Source: Paenibacillus sp. RUD330
Lineage (GTDB): Bacteria > Bacillota > Bacilli > Paenibacillales > Paenibacillaceae
Direction of reading: 5' to 3'
NCBI RefSeq assembly: GCF_002243345.2
Contig: NZ_CP022655.2
Coordinates: 1,986,501-2,050,500, forward strand
DNA length: 64,000 nucleotides
The notes below the pieces were generated by a model. That model worked only from the letters and a program-made list of their open reading frames with translations. It ran no database searches and had not been told where the DNA came from. Position 1 is the first letter of the stretch. Each line of letters begins with the position of its first letter. Both the position numbers and the translations under genes were made by a program. This document shows positions 25,397 to 34,655 of this stretch, in pieces.

Positions 25397-26770
25397 ATGA
25401 GGCCAGGCAATCGGAGGCTGATGGCTGCGGGAGCAGCCGTCATGTGCACGGTGATGGCGATAGGCTGCAGCAGCCAGTCCGGAGACGGCGGCAAGGCCGG
25501 TTCCGGCAAGACGACGGTAACCATTACGTACAGGGATGACGGCATCGGAGAGAAGGGCGTTCTGTACAAGTGGATCAAGGAGGTCGCATCGACGTTTCCG
25601 GACAAAAGCATCGAGATCAAGCCGACTCCGATCCAGGCGTCGGAGGGGGATTATTTCGCGAAGATCGCGCTCGCGCTGAAGTCCAAGGACACCGCCCCCG
25701 ACATCGTGACCGAGGATACGTTCATTCTCAACTCTGACGCCGCGGCGGGTTATCTGGAGCCGCTGGACGAGAGGCTGAAGGGCTGGGAGGACTGGAGCAA
25801 CGGCTCCTTCATCGAGGCGATGAAAAAAGGCGTGACGGCCAGCGACGGCAAGGTGTACGGGGTTCCTTACAACACGGATTCCAGGGGACTCTGGTACAAC
25901 AAGGAGCTGTTCAAGAAAGCGGGCCTGCCGGAGGACTGGAAGCCGAAAACCTGGGATGAGGTGCTGGACGCGGCCAGAGCGATCAAGGCCAAGGAGCCGG
26001 ATGTCGTGCCGATCTGGATGAACATGGGCAAGGCGACGGGCGAGGCGACCTCGATGCAGACCTACGAGATGCTGCTCTACGGAACCGGGGAGAGGCTCTA
26101 CGACGACGCGAGCGGCAAATGGATCACCAAGAGCCAGGGAATCGACGACGCGCTCTCCTTCATCGAAACGGTCAGCAAGGAGAAGCTGGGCCCGCCGCTC
26201 TCCAAGGTGCTGAACGGGCAAGCGGGCAATACGGCGACGCGTGAATACCTGCCCAAGGGCAAGCTCGCCATCTCGCTGGACGGCTCGTGGATTCCAGGCA
26301 ACTACCTGGACGGCGGAGCCGCTCCATGGCCGGAATACAAGGATGTGCTCGGCTTCGCCCCGATGCCGACGAGCAAAGGCCAGGCGCCGGGCTCCATCAC
26401 GCTGGCCGGCGGCTGGGCGCTCTCGATCCCGAGCAACGCCAAGCATAAGGACGCGGCGTGGGCATTCATCAAGTACGCTCTGAATAAAGAGAACACCGCC
26501 AAGCTGGTCATCGCTTCAGGCAACATCACCGTCCGGGCGGACGTCTCCAAGGATCCGGCCTACACGAAGATGCCGTTCAACGAGATCGCCACCGATTACC
26601 TCAAAAATGCGGAGTTCCGCCCTGCCCAGGATAAATATCCGGAGGTGTCCACCCAGATCCAGACGATGGTGGAATCGGTCGCGACCGGCACGCCGCCGGC
26701 GGACGCGGCCAGCAAGTACGCGCAGGACGTATCGAGAATCGTGGGGGCCGACCATACGATGGAGAAATAG
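25397..26770 (+). CDS. Sugar ABC transporter solute-binding lipoprotein (family 1)
   Basis: The protein has 457 aa. The ATG at 25397 follows GGGAGGGG by 7 bases; an upstream in-frame ATG at 25367 lacks a ribosome site. The lipobox AIGC places the lipidated Cys at 24. The fold markers VYGVPYNTDSRGLWYNKELFKKAG and the late GGWALSIPSNAKHKDAAWAFI segment, split below 20-residue pieces, are typical of MalE/UgpB-like binding proteins. It captures an oligosaccharide outside the cell and delivers it to the permeases at 26877 and 27782. The sugar is not predictable. A hairpin behind the gene probably keeps its transcript level above that of the permeases. Confidence 0.85.
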   Translation: MRPGNRRLMAAGAAVMCTVMAIGCSSQSGDGGKAGSGKTTVTITYRDDGIGEKGVLYKWIKEVASTFPDKSIEIKPTPIQASEGDYFAKIALALKSKDTAPDIVTEDTFILNSDAAAGYLEPLDERLKGWEDWSNGSFIEAMKKGVTASDGKVYGVPYNTDSRGLWYNKELFKKAGLPEDWKPKTWDEVLDAARAIKAKEPDVVPIWMNMGKATGEATSMQTYEMLLYGTGERLYDDASGKWITKSQGIDDALSFIETVSKEKLGPPLSKVLNGQAGNTATREYLPKGKLAISLDGSWIPGNYLDGGAAPWPEYKDVLGFAPMPTSKGQAPGSITLAGGWALSIPSNAKHKDAAWAFIKYALNKENTAKLVIASGNITVRADVSKDPAYTKMPFNEIATDYLKNAEFRPAQDKYPEVSTQIQTMVESVATGTPPADAASKYAQDVSRIVGADHTMEK

Positions 26771-26783
26771 CGGCAAGGCCGCG

Positions 26784-26810
26784 GCCCCGGATCGAATGAC
26801 GGTCCGGGGC
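26784..26810 (+). other. Intercistronic hairpin between binding protein and permease genes
   Basis: GCCCCGGATCG and CGGTCCGGGGC (26784-26810) form an 11-bp stem with one mismatch and no T-run. Such hairpins typically stabilise the upstream message of a binding protein. Confidence 0.5.
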
Positions 26811-26876
26811 ATCTGCATCACGTGAATCGGGAAGCGGAGCGCCTGCGCGCGGAATATCCGATAGGAGGGATCGACC

Positions 26877-27767
26877 ATGAGCTCCATAGCGGCCGCCGGG
26901 CCGGGCAGGACGCGCAAGAACCGGACGTGGATCTACTTTCTGCTTCCGTCCGTCGCCATCATGCTGCTCTTCTTCATCTATCCGATCCTGCTGACCTTCT
27001 TCTACTCCTTCACGAATCTCGCGCTGACCGGGGAATCGGCGAAGGAGCTGAAGTTCATCGGCATCGACAATTACACGCATATGTTCAAGGATCCCGCGGT
27101 GAGGACGGGCATCTGGAACACGATCGTTTTTCTGCTGGGATCGGCGGTCATCGGACAGCAGGCGCTCGGCTTTCTGATCGCGCTGCTGATGAAGCGCAGG
27201 AACAAGACGTTCCGGCGCATCATCGGCACGGTCGTGCTGGCGGGATGGGTGACGCCGGAGATCGTATGCGCCTTATGCCTGTACAGCTTTTTCGGCGACG
27301 AAGGGACGCTCAACGCCATTCTCGGATTTGTCGGAGCGAAAGGCGTCGCCTGGCTGTACACGATGCCCATGTTCACGGTCATCCTGGCGAACATCTGGCA
27401 TGGCACGGCCTTCTCTATGCTTGTGTTCCAGGCGGCGCTGGACGATGTGCCGAACGAGATCGAGGAGGCTGCCGTCGTGGACGGCGCTTCGAGATGGCAG
27501 ATTCTGATCCGGATTACGATTCCGTACATCAAGGATTCCATCATGACGAACATGATGCTCGTGACGCTGCAGACGCTCGGAGTGTTCGGCCTCATCTACG
27601 CGATGACCGGAGGCGGACCCGGCACGGCGACGACGACGCTGCCGATCTTCATGTACAATCAGGCCTTCGTCAATTATCAGCTCGGATACGGGACCGCCAT
27701 CTCGCTGCTGCTCCTGCTGATCGGAATCGTGCTGAGCCTGTTCTACATCCGTTCGATGAAGTCTTAA
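26877..27767 (+). CDS. Sugar ABC transporter permease (MalF-type)
   Basis: The protein has 296 aa with six membrane helices (first YFLLPSVAIMLLFFIYPILL). The cytosolic EAA loop reads EIEEAAVVDGASRWQILIRI, which docks the ATPase, and MTGGGPGTATTTLP is the typical MalF/UgpA C-terminal pattern. GATAGGAGGGATCGACC precedes the ATG. It pairs with the permease at 27782. Confidence 0.9.
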   Translation: MSSIAAAGPGRTRKNRTWIYFLLPSVAIMLLFFIYPILLTFFYSFTNLALTGESAKELKFIGIDNYTHMFKDPAVRTGIWNTIVFLLGSAVIGQQALGFLIALLMKRRNKTFRRIIGTVVLAGWVTPEIVCALCLYSFFGDEGTLNAILGFVGAKGVAWLYTMPMFTVILANIWHGTAFSMLVFQAALDDVPNEIEEAAVVDGASRWQILIRITIPYIKDSIMTNMMLVTLQTLGVFGLIYAMTGGGPGTATTTLPIFMYNQAFVNYQLGYGTAISLLLLLIGIVLSLFYIRSMKS

Positions 27768-27781
27768 GGAGAATCCGCCCT

Positions 27782-28615
27782 ATGAAGAGGATGAAACGCA
27801 AGCATGCGGGCCGGATGGTTCCCTATGCCATCCTGGCCGTCATCGGCCTTTGCTTTGTCCTGCCCCTTATGTGGGTGCTGGTCGCGTCCGTGGATCCCAA
27901 TGCGATGCAGACGCTGAAGATGCCAAGCCGCCTGACCGGAGGGAATTACGCGTCCGTGCTGTCGGACAGCGGCAACCAGCGCGCGTTCGCGATCGGACTG
28001 CTGATGTCGCTCGGCCAGGCCGTGATCGTCGTGCTGCTGGCTCTGCTGGCGGCTTACCCGCTCTCCCGGTATCAGCTCAAATACAAGAAGCCGTTCATGC
28101 TGACGGTGCTGTTCATGACCTCGCTGCCGATTACGGCGGTCATGGTGCCCGTGTATCAGCTGTTCCTGAGCCTCAAGCTCTACGACAACGCGTTCGGCGT
28201 CGTGCTGTTCTACGTAGCCTCTTCGATGCCGTACGGCATCTGGATGCTCAAGAACTTCCTCGATGCCGTTCCGGCGGATCTCGAAGAGGCGGCTTGGGTA
28301 GACGGCGCTTCCGTGTTCGCCGGCATCCGCAAGGTCGTGGCGCCGCTCATGGTGCCGGGCATTTGCACCGTCGCGATCTTCACCTTCTCCGGCAGCTGGG
28401 GGAATTTCTTCGTGCCGTACATCCTGCTGCAGTCGCCGGGCAACTTTCCGGCCTCGCTCAAGCTGTACCAGTTCTTCGGCCAGTATGGAATGGCGGATTA
28501 CGGCAAGCTGGCCGCCTTCTCGGTCATGTACGCCATGCCGTCCATCGTGCTGTACGTGCTGTCCCAGCGCTTCATGTCCAAGGGCTTCGGCCTGCAGGGC
28601 GGGACGAAAGGGTAG
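27782..28615 (+). CDS. Sugar ABC transporter permease (MalG-type)
   Basis: The protein has 277 aa with six membrane helices, beginning PYAILAVIGLCFVLPLMWVLVAS. The EAA loop reads DLEEAAWVDGASVFAGIRKV. AAGGAGAATCCGCCC precedes the ATG at 27782, 14 bases after the previous stop. No ATPase gene is present, so a shared MsmX-type ATPase encoded elsewhere is likely, as is common in Bacillota. Confidence 0.9.
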   Translation: MKRMKRKHAGRMVPYAILAVIGLCFVLPLMWVLVASVDPNAMQTLKMPSRLTGGNYASVLSDSGNQRAFAIGLLMSLGQAVIVVLLALLAAYPLSRYQLKYKKPFMLTVLFMTSLPITAVMVPVYQLFLSLKLYDNAFGVVLFYVASSMPYGIWMLKNFLDAVPADLEEAAWVDGASVFAGIRKVVAPLMVPGICTVAIFTFSGSWGNFFVPYILLQSPGNFPASLKLYQFFGQYGMADYGKLAAFSVMYAMPSIVLYVLSQRFMSKGFGLQGGTKG

Positions 28616-28639
28616 AATGCAGCGGAAGGGTGAAACGCG

Positions 28640-28808
28640 GGCAGCGGAAAACGCGAAAAACGGGAACAACGGGAAAACGCGAACAACGGGAAACGGGAAC
28701 AACGGGAACAACGGGAAAACGGGAACAATGGGAACACGGGACAATCGGAAAACGGGAACAATGGGAAAACGGGAACAACGGAAAAAATGCGAAAACGCGG
28801 AAACGCGG
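28640..28808. repeat. Strand-biased repeat tract built on CGGGAACAA
   Basis: About 170 bases are made of imperfect units of 8-17 bases (CGGGAACAA, YGGGAAAA, ACGCGAA), almost free of T on the plus strand. The units are not separated by unique spacers, so this is not CRISPR. It fills most of the 367-base gap between the permease and the SDR gene. Open frames across it are products of the repeat, not genes. Confidence 0.85.
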
Positions 28809-28843
28809 AAAAAGGCGGCTGCCTGCGGCATGCCGTCCTTTTT
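28809..28843 (+). terminator. Terminator of the sugar importer operon
   Basis: AAAAAGGCGGC (28809-28819) pairs with GCCGTCCTTTTT (28832-28843) with one bulge, giving an A/T-flanked hairpin ending in TTTTT. It directly follows the repeat tract. Confidence 0.6.
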
Positions 28844-28982
28844 GCATGAGATCTGGCAGGATAAACCAAACTAGGAAGCCGGTTCTGAAATATCCTTTAG
28901 TACTGAATTAATAAGGGCGGCAAAGGGTAATGACAGGAGAGAGAAAGGCAAACCAAGACCAGCACATGAGGAGGAAGACAGC

Positions 28983-29711
28983 ATGAGGTTCAAGGATAAG
29001 GTCGTAGTCGTAACGGGCGGAGCGAGCGGCATCGGAGAAGCGACCGCGCGCAGATTCGCAGCGGAAGGAGCCAGGGTGGTCATCGCGGATTTCTCCGAAC
29101 ACGGACAAGCTGTGGCGGACAGCCTCGAAGCGGGACTGTTCGTCCGCACCGACGTGACCAAGGAAGTTCAGGTGCAGGCGATGGTGGAGCAGACGGTCGC
29201 CAGGTTCGGCCGACTGGACATCTTGTTCGCGAACGCCGGCATCGCCCATGACGCGCCTGCGGACAAGCTGGCAGCCGACGCCTGGCAAAAAACGATCGAC
29301 ATCAACCTGTCGGGCGTCTTTCTGTGCGACAAATACGCTCTTCAGCAAATGCTGAAGCAGGGCGAAGGAGCCATCGTCAACTGCGGCTCGATCCACAGCC
29401 ATGTCGGCAAGGCGGGAGTGACCGCTTATGCCGCAGCCAAGGGCGGCGTCAAGCTGCTGACCCAGTCGATGGCCGCCGACTACGCCGGCAAGGGAATCCG
29501 CGTGAACGCGGTCTGCCCGGGCTATATCGACACGCCGCTGATCGGAGGCCGCAGCGAGGCGGTCAACGATCATCTCGTCGGGCTGCATCCGATGGGCAGG
29601 CTCGGCAAGCCGGAGGAGGTCGCCGCTGCCGTCCTGTTCCTCGCCAGCGACGACGCTTCCTTCGTCACGGGAGCAAGCCTGCTCGTCGACGGCGGCTACA
29701 CGGCTGTCTGA
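28983..29711 (+). CDS. Short-chain dehydrogenase/reductase
   Basis: The protein has 242 aa, a classical SDR. The cofactor site is TGGASGIGEA (11-20), NAG is at about 84-86, and the catalytic residues are Ser136, Tyr149 and Lys153 (YAAAK). The C-terminus FVTGASLLVDGGYTAV is typical. Asp36 after the second strand (VVIADF) suggests NAD(H) preference. GAGGAGG precedes the start. The substrate is unknown; sugar or secondary alcohols are common. It is transcribed alone after the sugar importer. Confidence 0.85.
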   Translation: MRFKDKVVVVTGGASGIGEATARRFAAEGARVVIADFSEHGQAVADSLEAGLFVRTDVTKEVQVQAMVEQTVARFGRLDILFANAGIAHDAPADKLAADAWQKTIDINLSGVFLCDKYALQQMLKQGEGAIVNCGSIHSHVGKAGVTAYAAAKGGVKLLTQSMAADYAGKGIRVNAVCPGYIDTPLIGGRSEAVNDHLVGLHPMGRLGKPEEVAAAVLFLASDDASFVTGASLLVDGGYTAV

Positions 29712-29850
29712 CGGAAGAAGAGCGAATCCGCCTTCTCCACGGGAGCGAGTCCGTCATCAACGGCGGCGCCACGGCCAGATAACCGAGCTTCGCACAAGCC
29801 GTACGGGACAATGCCTAGATGAGACGGATTACAAGCGCTTCGCAGAAATG

Positions 29851-29904
29851 CCCCCCTTGGAATGAAATCGGAAATATCCGATTGATTCCCGAGGGGGGTA
29901 TTTT
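29851..29904. terminator. Long hairpin between convergent genes
   Basis: CCCCCC at 29851-29856 pairs with GGGGGG at 29893-29898, with inner complementary segments (GGAAT/ATTCC, AATCGGA/TCCGATT), followed by TATTTTC. It probably terminates the SDR gene and perhaps also the minus-strand permease. Confidence 0.65.
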
Positions 29905-29929
29905 CATGGGTATATAGAGGGGCAGGCCG

Positions 29930-32338
29930 CTATTCCGCCGTCAGAATGCGCGGAGAGGTTGTCCGGATGGCTCTGGACGATGCCCAGGAACCTGCGAAGG
30001 CGGCGGCGACAGGAATGGACGCAAAGGCCGGAATTCCTCCCCAATGGAGAACGACCGGCAGCTTCACGATGCCGTAGCCGGCGAGAACGTTCTCCAGCAG
30101 GAGGGGCAGCGCATATACGCCGATGAGGATGCCGAGCAGCGATCCCAGAAGCGCAAGTGCCGTTATGCCGAGCGCGACGGACATCCGGATCCGGGTCGAG
30201 GTCATTCCGATGGATTTGTAGATGCCGAAGGTTTTGCCCTCTCTTCGTATATGGATGCGGCAGCTGCTGTAAATAATGATGAAGGCCGCAAGGACAAACA
30301 GCGCTCCGAGCAGGCTTATGGGATAGACAAGGATGTCGGCGGCTTCCTTGAAGACGGAATCCAGCAGCGTTTTCTGGGTCACGACGGAGGCGGAGCCCTT
30401 GAAGGCTGCGTCCAGGCCGTCCGCTACGGCTTCAGCCGTTGAGATGTCCTTGACGTTGATCAGGGACACGTCCATATCGTTGAAGGACGGACTTGCGGCC
30501 CGGACGGCCTCGATCGTAACCCGAGCCGAATACGAGGAGTTGGCGATCGACTGATAGACGCCGGTGATGAGCAGCGATTGCTTTCTGCCCTCGATGTAGA
30601 TGTCCACGAGGTCGCCCGGCTCCTTGTCCAGCGTCTTGGCTACGTTGACGCCCAAGGCGATTTCATTGCTCTCTCGGGGATTGCGCCCGTTCAAGGTTCC
30701 GAAGCCCATCTGTTCATAGCTGCCGTCCAAGACGTTCAAATAAAGGCTCAAAGGCTGTCTGCCGGCCGCTCCGCCGCGGGCGGCAGGCTCCGGGTTCACG
30801 ACAGCGGTCCGGTTTCCCTGCCAGCCCGCGTTTTTGATGCGGGGATCGGCAGACAGGGCGCGCTCGAAATCGCTGCGGGAGAACGTGGCTTTATTGACGA
30901 CAATCGCCGCGACATTGGCGGAGTCGTAGCCCCACTTCGCTGTCGTCTGCTGAACGTGGATAATGCTGTTCAGCAGGACATACCCGAGCACGAGCACGGA
31001 GGAGGCTGCCATCGTCAGCGCCAGCATGAGAGCGGACCCTTTCCGGTTCTTGATCAGGTTTCTCAAGCCGATGACCGCGAACACAGGCAGCCTTCCGAAT
31101 TCAAGCCGGCTCGCGGCAGCCGCGTTCATCGCAGCGGCCCGTCTGCTCTCCGTTTCGGACATGCCGTGCCGGATCGCCTGGGCAGGCTGGATGGAGCGGG
31201 TCTTTCCGGCCTGCCGGGCCGCGAACAGGACAATCATGGCGAAGACGGACAGTCCGACGAGCATGGCCGTGCCGATTCCATGAACAGCCAGCTCCTCGTT
31301 TCCCGTCTTCAAGGAGGACACGGACAGGTTCAGGATCGCTCTGGACAGCAGGATGCTTAGAGCGAGTCCCGGAAGGATGCCCAGGCAGGCCAGCAGGCCG
31401 TATTGGCATACATAGGCGAGAACCGTGCTGCGGGAGGTCAGGCCGAGCGACTTGATCACGCCTATCGTTCGGTAGTGGGCGAGAATGGCGTCGGATAGGG
31501 TGAAGCCGATCGTGATCAGCGCGATCAGCATCATGACGAGCCCGAGGAAAATCATGATGAAGCCGATGATCTGGTTGATGATCAGGTAAAAGGAGGAGAT
31601 GGCCTCGAACTCCATTCTGGTTTCCAGGAAAGGTCCGCCAAGCGCCTGCCCAAAGCGGTCCCAATAGCCGGCTTGGCTGCTGTAGTCATCGAACCGCAGC
31701 CCGATCATGCTGCTGTCCGCGCCGGGGAGAGGCGTCATCGAGTCCCGGTAATCCTCGCTGTTCATCCATATGCGGGCCGTATTGGTGAACGGCGCTCCAA
31801 AAGGGACGTCGATCACGACGGCGGCAACCTGCTGCCGCACCTGCCCCGATCCGGTGTGGAAGGAGATGTTGTCTCCGACCGAAATTCCGTACGAATTGGC
31901 CATCGAGGTAGGAATCCATACCGTTCCCCTCTCCGGAGAATCGCGCTGGACGCCCTGCGCGAAAACAAGAGAGTCGACGCGCAGGGGCGGTTCGGGCGTA
32001 TCCATCATGTACAGATACAGATTGGGAGCGTCATGGCCGTTGAAGGTGATTCCGGAAAGGGTCCGGAAGCGCAGCAGCCGGGAGGTTTCGACGCCTTGCT
32101 GCGCCTCCCACCACTGATGGACGAACTGCGGATCATGCAGTCCTTTCTCCAGCAATAGGAGCTGATGCGATCCATTGGTCTTGTCGTGCATGTCGGTGAA
32201 CGAGCGGCCTGTGTTGGCCATGACGATCGCAGCCGTCGTGACCAGCAGGGTGGACAGCAGGATGAGCAGGGCGACGAACAGGTTTTGCGTTTTGCTGTTC
32301 TTGAGGCGGGAGCGGCACAGCAGCCAGATCGCAGCCAT
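29930..32338 (-). CDS. FtsX-type ABC transporter permease
   Basis: The protein has 802 aa. ATG 32338 follows AAGGGGTGA by about 6 bases; an in-frame GTG at 32347 is too close to it. The architecture is helix 1 (LFVALLILLSTLLVTTAAIV), an external domain of about 220 residues, three helices (about 260-380), a second copy with helix near 435, an external domain, and three C-terminal helices (LLGALFVLAAFIIIYSS, ALGITALALLGSLLGILIG and others). This is the MacB/FtsX duplicated form. It begins 5 bases after the ATPase stop and is the last gene of a response regulator-kinase-ATPase-permease unit. Confidence 0.8.
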   Translation of the reverse strand: MAAIWLLCRSRLKNSKTQNLFVALLILLSTLLVTTAAIVMANTGRSFTDMHDKTNGSHQLLLLEKGLHDPQFVHQWWEAQQGVETSRLLRFRTLSGITFNGHDAPNLYLYMMDTPEPPLRVDSLVFAQGVQRDSPERGTVWIPTSMANSYGISVGDNISFHTGSGQVRQQVAAVVIDVPFGAPFTNTARIWMNSEDYRDSMTPLPGADSSMIGLRFDDYSSQAGYWDRFGQALGGPFLETRMEFEAISSFYLIINQIIGFIMIFLGLVMMLIALITIGFTLSDAILAHYRTIGVIKSLGLTSRSTVLAYVCQYGLLACLGILPGLALSILLSRAILNLSVSSLKTGNEELAVHGIGTAMLVGLSVFAMIVLFAARQAGKTRSIQPAQAIRHGMSETESRRAAAMNAAAASRLEFGRLPVFAVIGLRNLIKNRKGSALMLALTMAASSVLVLGYVLLNSIIHVQQTTAKWGYDSANVAAIVVNKATFSRSDFERALSADPRIKNAGWQGNRTAVVNPEPAARGGAAGRQPLSLYLNVLDGSYEQMGFGTLNGRNPRESNEIALGVNVAKTLDKEPGDLVDIYIEGRKQSLLITGVYQSIANSSYSARVTIEAVRAASPSFNDMDVSLINVKDISTAEAVADGLDAAFKGSASVVTQKTLLDSVFKEAADILVYPISLLGALFVLAAFIIIYSSCRIHIRREGKTFGIYKSIGMTSTRIRMSVALGITALALLGSLLGILIGVYALPLLLENVLAGYGIVKLPVVLHWGGIPAFASIPVAAAFAGSWASSRAIRTTSPRILTAE

Positions 32339-32343
32339 CGAGA

Positions 32344-33102
32344 TCACCCCTTCCCTGTAACGAAAGCGAAGAGGATGGATTCCTTGTCCCCGGTGTCGCG
32401 GCCATCGTATTTATCGAACTCGAGGATGCCGCCGACCTTTCCATCCCGGATCAGAATCAAGCGGTCGGCTCTGCAGGCGGCTTTGATGTCATGCGTGACC
32501 ATGACCACCGATTGCCCGGCCTGGTTGATCCGGGTCAGAATATCAAGCACGGCGTTGCCTTGCTCGATGTTCAGGCTGCCGGTCGGCTCATCCGCGAAGA
32601 TGATGTCCGGCGAATTGATCAATGCCCGCGCTATCGCCGCGCGCTGCTGCTGGCCGCCGGACGTTTGCGAGGGAAGCCGGCTGCACTGCCCGTCGAATTC
32701 CATCGCCTGCATCAGCTCATCCGCTTTCGCTTTTACGGCGCTCTTCTTGCGGCCCGCGATATAGCCGGGCAGAGCGATATTGTCGCGGATGGATAAGTCG
32801 GGAACCAGGTTGATGCCCTGGTAGACATAACCGACCGTCGCCGCCCGAAATTCGGAAAGCTCCTTTTCGCTGTATTGGTCGATGCGCCTGTCGCGGAAAT
32901 GCACCTCGCCTGCCGATACCTGGTCGAGTCCGCTGAGCAGATAGAGCAAGGTGGACTTGCCTGAGCCCGAATTGCCCATGATGACGGTGAAATCCCCTTC
33001 GTAGATGTCCAAATCCACATTGCGGATGGCATGATAGGGCTCCTTGCCGGTCTGATAGGTTTTGCTGAGGTTTTTGGCGCGCAGGATCGTATTCTTGGCC
33101 AC
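32344..33102 (-). CDS. ABC transporter ATPase (MacB/BceA-like)
   Basis: The protein has 252 aa and starts with GTG at 33102, preceded by GGGAG at 9-base spacing. Walker A is GNSGSGKST, followed by Q-loop YVYQGIN, signature TSGGQQQR, Walker B IIFADEPTGSLN and switch His VTHD. It partners the permease immediately downstream. A short C-terminal extension (LEFDKYDGRDTGDK...) goes beyond the core fold. The 93-base gap from the kinase stop could hold a separate inducible promoter. Confidence 0.85.
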   Translation of the reverse strand: MAKNTILRAKNLSKTYQTGKEPYHAIRNVDLDIYEGDFTVIMGNSGSGKSTLLYLLSGLDQVSAGEVHFRDRRIDQYSEKELSEFRAATVGYVYQGINLVPDLSIRDNIALPGYIAGRKKSAVKAKADELMQAMEFDGQCSRLPSQTSGGQQQRAAIARALINSPDIIFADEPTGSLNIEQGNAVLDILTRINQAGQSVVMVTHDIKAACRADRLILIRDGKVGGILEFDKYDGRDTGDKESILFAFVTGKG

Positions 33103-33195
33103 GAAGCATCACTCCCGGATTGTCGATGTCAGGAGTGTACCTCCCAGATCTTTTAGAAAGCTTATCAACTTATTGCGGAATTATTACAGGGCCGA

Positions 33196-34632
33196 TCACG
33201 ACAAGGGCAGCGTGAAGGAAAAGGACGTTCCTTGTCCCTGCTTGCTGGCGAAGGAGATGGAGCCGCCGTGGGCCTCGACGATCGTCTTGCAGATGGAGAG
33301 GCCGATTCCGGTCCCTGTCTGGGCGATAGTGCCGCTCCCGGCAGGGGCTTGTCCTCGATAATAACGCTCCAGAACAAAGGGCATGTCCTGGGGCAGAATG
33401 CCTCTGCCCGTGTCGGACACGGTGATTTTCAGCTTGCCTGACTCCAGTCCCGCATCCACGCGAATCGTGTCTCCGGGAGAGGAGTTCTTGATGGAATTGA
33501 AGACGAGATTGGAAATGACCTGCTCGATGCGGACAGCATCGATCCCGATCAGCACATTGGGCAGTTCCTCCGGCTCGGCATAAACCAGGCCGCTTGTCCG
33601 CACGTAATGGCCGATAGGCATCAGCATTCGGCGGAGCACCTCGCGGCTGTACTGCTCCCTGGGCTCCACGGCGATCCGGCCCAGGGAGCGCAGGGCATGA
33701 AGGAGGAGATCCTCCGTCAGCCGGGCCATTCTGTCGATATGGGCGCGCATGACGCCGACATAGTCGAGCATCGTCTCCGAATCGGGGCAGACGTCCTCGA
33801 GAATGGCGTCCGCATAGGCTTTTATCGTTGTGATCGGCGTTTTGATCTCGTGGGAAATCGTTGCGATGAGTTCCTTTTGCGCCTGATCCTGCTTGTTCTT
33901 CTGGATGCTCGAATGCAGGAGCTCCATCCGCATCCCGTCAAACATCGCATAGAGATCGCCCATCTCGCCTGCTCCCGGATAGGCTGCCGTCTCGGCGTAG
34001 TTTCCTTTCCGGATTTCTTCCGCATGGCGCTTAAGCCGAACGAGGGGAGCAAGCAGCCGCCGGTGTATGTTCCCTCTCATGTAGAAGAGCAGGCTGACGA
34101 TGGAGAGGAAGGAGACCGCCAGGACAAGCATCCAAAGGGCAGGGCGAAGCGAGGACTCCGGCTCCGCGAGCCTGTCCTTCGCCAGGAAGTAGATGGCGTT
34201 TCCGACCTGCGTCTGCGAGATCTCGTCCATGACTGGGAAAGCGATCTTGAAGAGACCGTTCTCCTGCTTCGCGGAATAGAGGTCGTATTGAACGTCGCGA
34301 TTGGCGTTGTCCACTCCCTGAAGGAGGGAATCGGAAGAGCGGAAGGCGACCGCCCCGTCCAATCGGGCGTAGGCCAGATCCACCTTACTGGCGGCGGCCA
34401 GCCTTTTCAGCTCGGCCTGCACCTCCTCCGAGCCGCTCCTATCATGGTTCTGACCGAGATAGAGCATAAGCGGATTGACCGCCAGCCGCACCTGATTCAT
34501 GACATGGCCGGGAGAAGGCTCCCTGCCGGCGGACAAATCCTTCGCCAACAAATAAACGCTGCTCCCGGCAAGCAGGAGCAGCGGCAGCAGGACAGCTGCC
34601 ATCCATCGATTGAAACCGCTGCTAAATGACAT
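33196..34632 (-). CDS. Sensor histidine kinase
   Basis: The protein has 478 aa. TM1 is at about 11-30, an extracellular sensor domain of about 135 residues follows, TM2 is at about 166-186, and then a HAMP linker. HisKA has phospho-acceptor His261 in TISHEIKTPITT. The HATPase has the N-box (NLVFNSIKNS), G1 (VSDTGRGI) and G2 (GTGIGLSI). The large external domain separates it from BceS-type kinases, which lack one. It is 23 bases behind the response regulator and upstream of the ABC transporter, which it probably regulates in response to an external ligand. Confidence 0.9.
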   Translation of the reverse strand: MSFSSGFNRWMAAVLLPLLLLAGSSVYLLAKDLSAGREPSPGHVMNQVRLAVNPLMLYLGQNHDRSGSEEVQAELKRLAAASKVDLAYARLDGAVAFRSSDSLLQGVDNANRDVQYDLYSAKQENGLFKIAFPVMDEISQTQVGNAIYFLAKDRLAEPESSLRPALWMLVLAVSFLSIVSLLFYMRGNIHRRLLAPLVRLKRHAEEIRKGNYAETAAYPGAGEMGDLYAMFDGMRMELLHSSIQKNKQDQAQKELIATISHEIKTPITTIKAYADAILEDVCPDSETMLDYVGVMRAHIDRMARLTEDLLLHALRSLGRIAVEPREQYSREVLRRMLMPIGHYVRTSGLVYAEPEELPNVLIGIDAVRIEQVISNLVFNSIKNSSPGDTIRVDAGLESGKLKITVSDTGRGILPQDMPFVLERYYRGQAPAGSGTIAQTGTGIGLSICKTIVEAHGGSISFASKQGQGTSFSFTLPLS

Positions 34633-34655
34633 TTTTCATCCCCAGACGCATTTTG

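Noticed and set aside
26822-27781. Fusion of the two sugar permeases into one 597-residue protein
   Set aside because: The frame is open by chance from 26822 into the second permease. The real first permease lies in another frame, and the second has its own ribosome site and start at 27782.
28640-28808. CRISPR array
   Set aside because: Units are 8-17 bases, imperfect and contiguous, with no unique spacers and no cas genes nearby.
28485-28874. Open frames across the repeat tract on both strands
   Set aside because: They arise from the stop-poor repeat and give low-complexity products with no ribosome sites.
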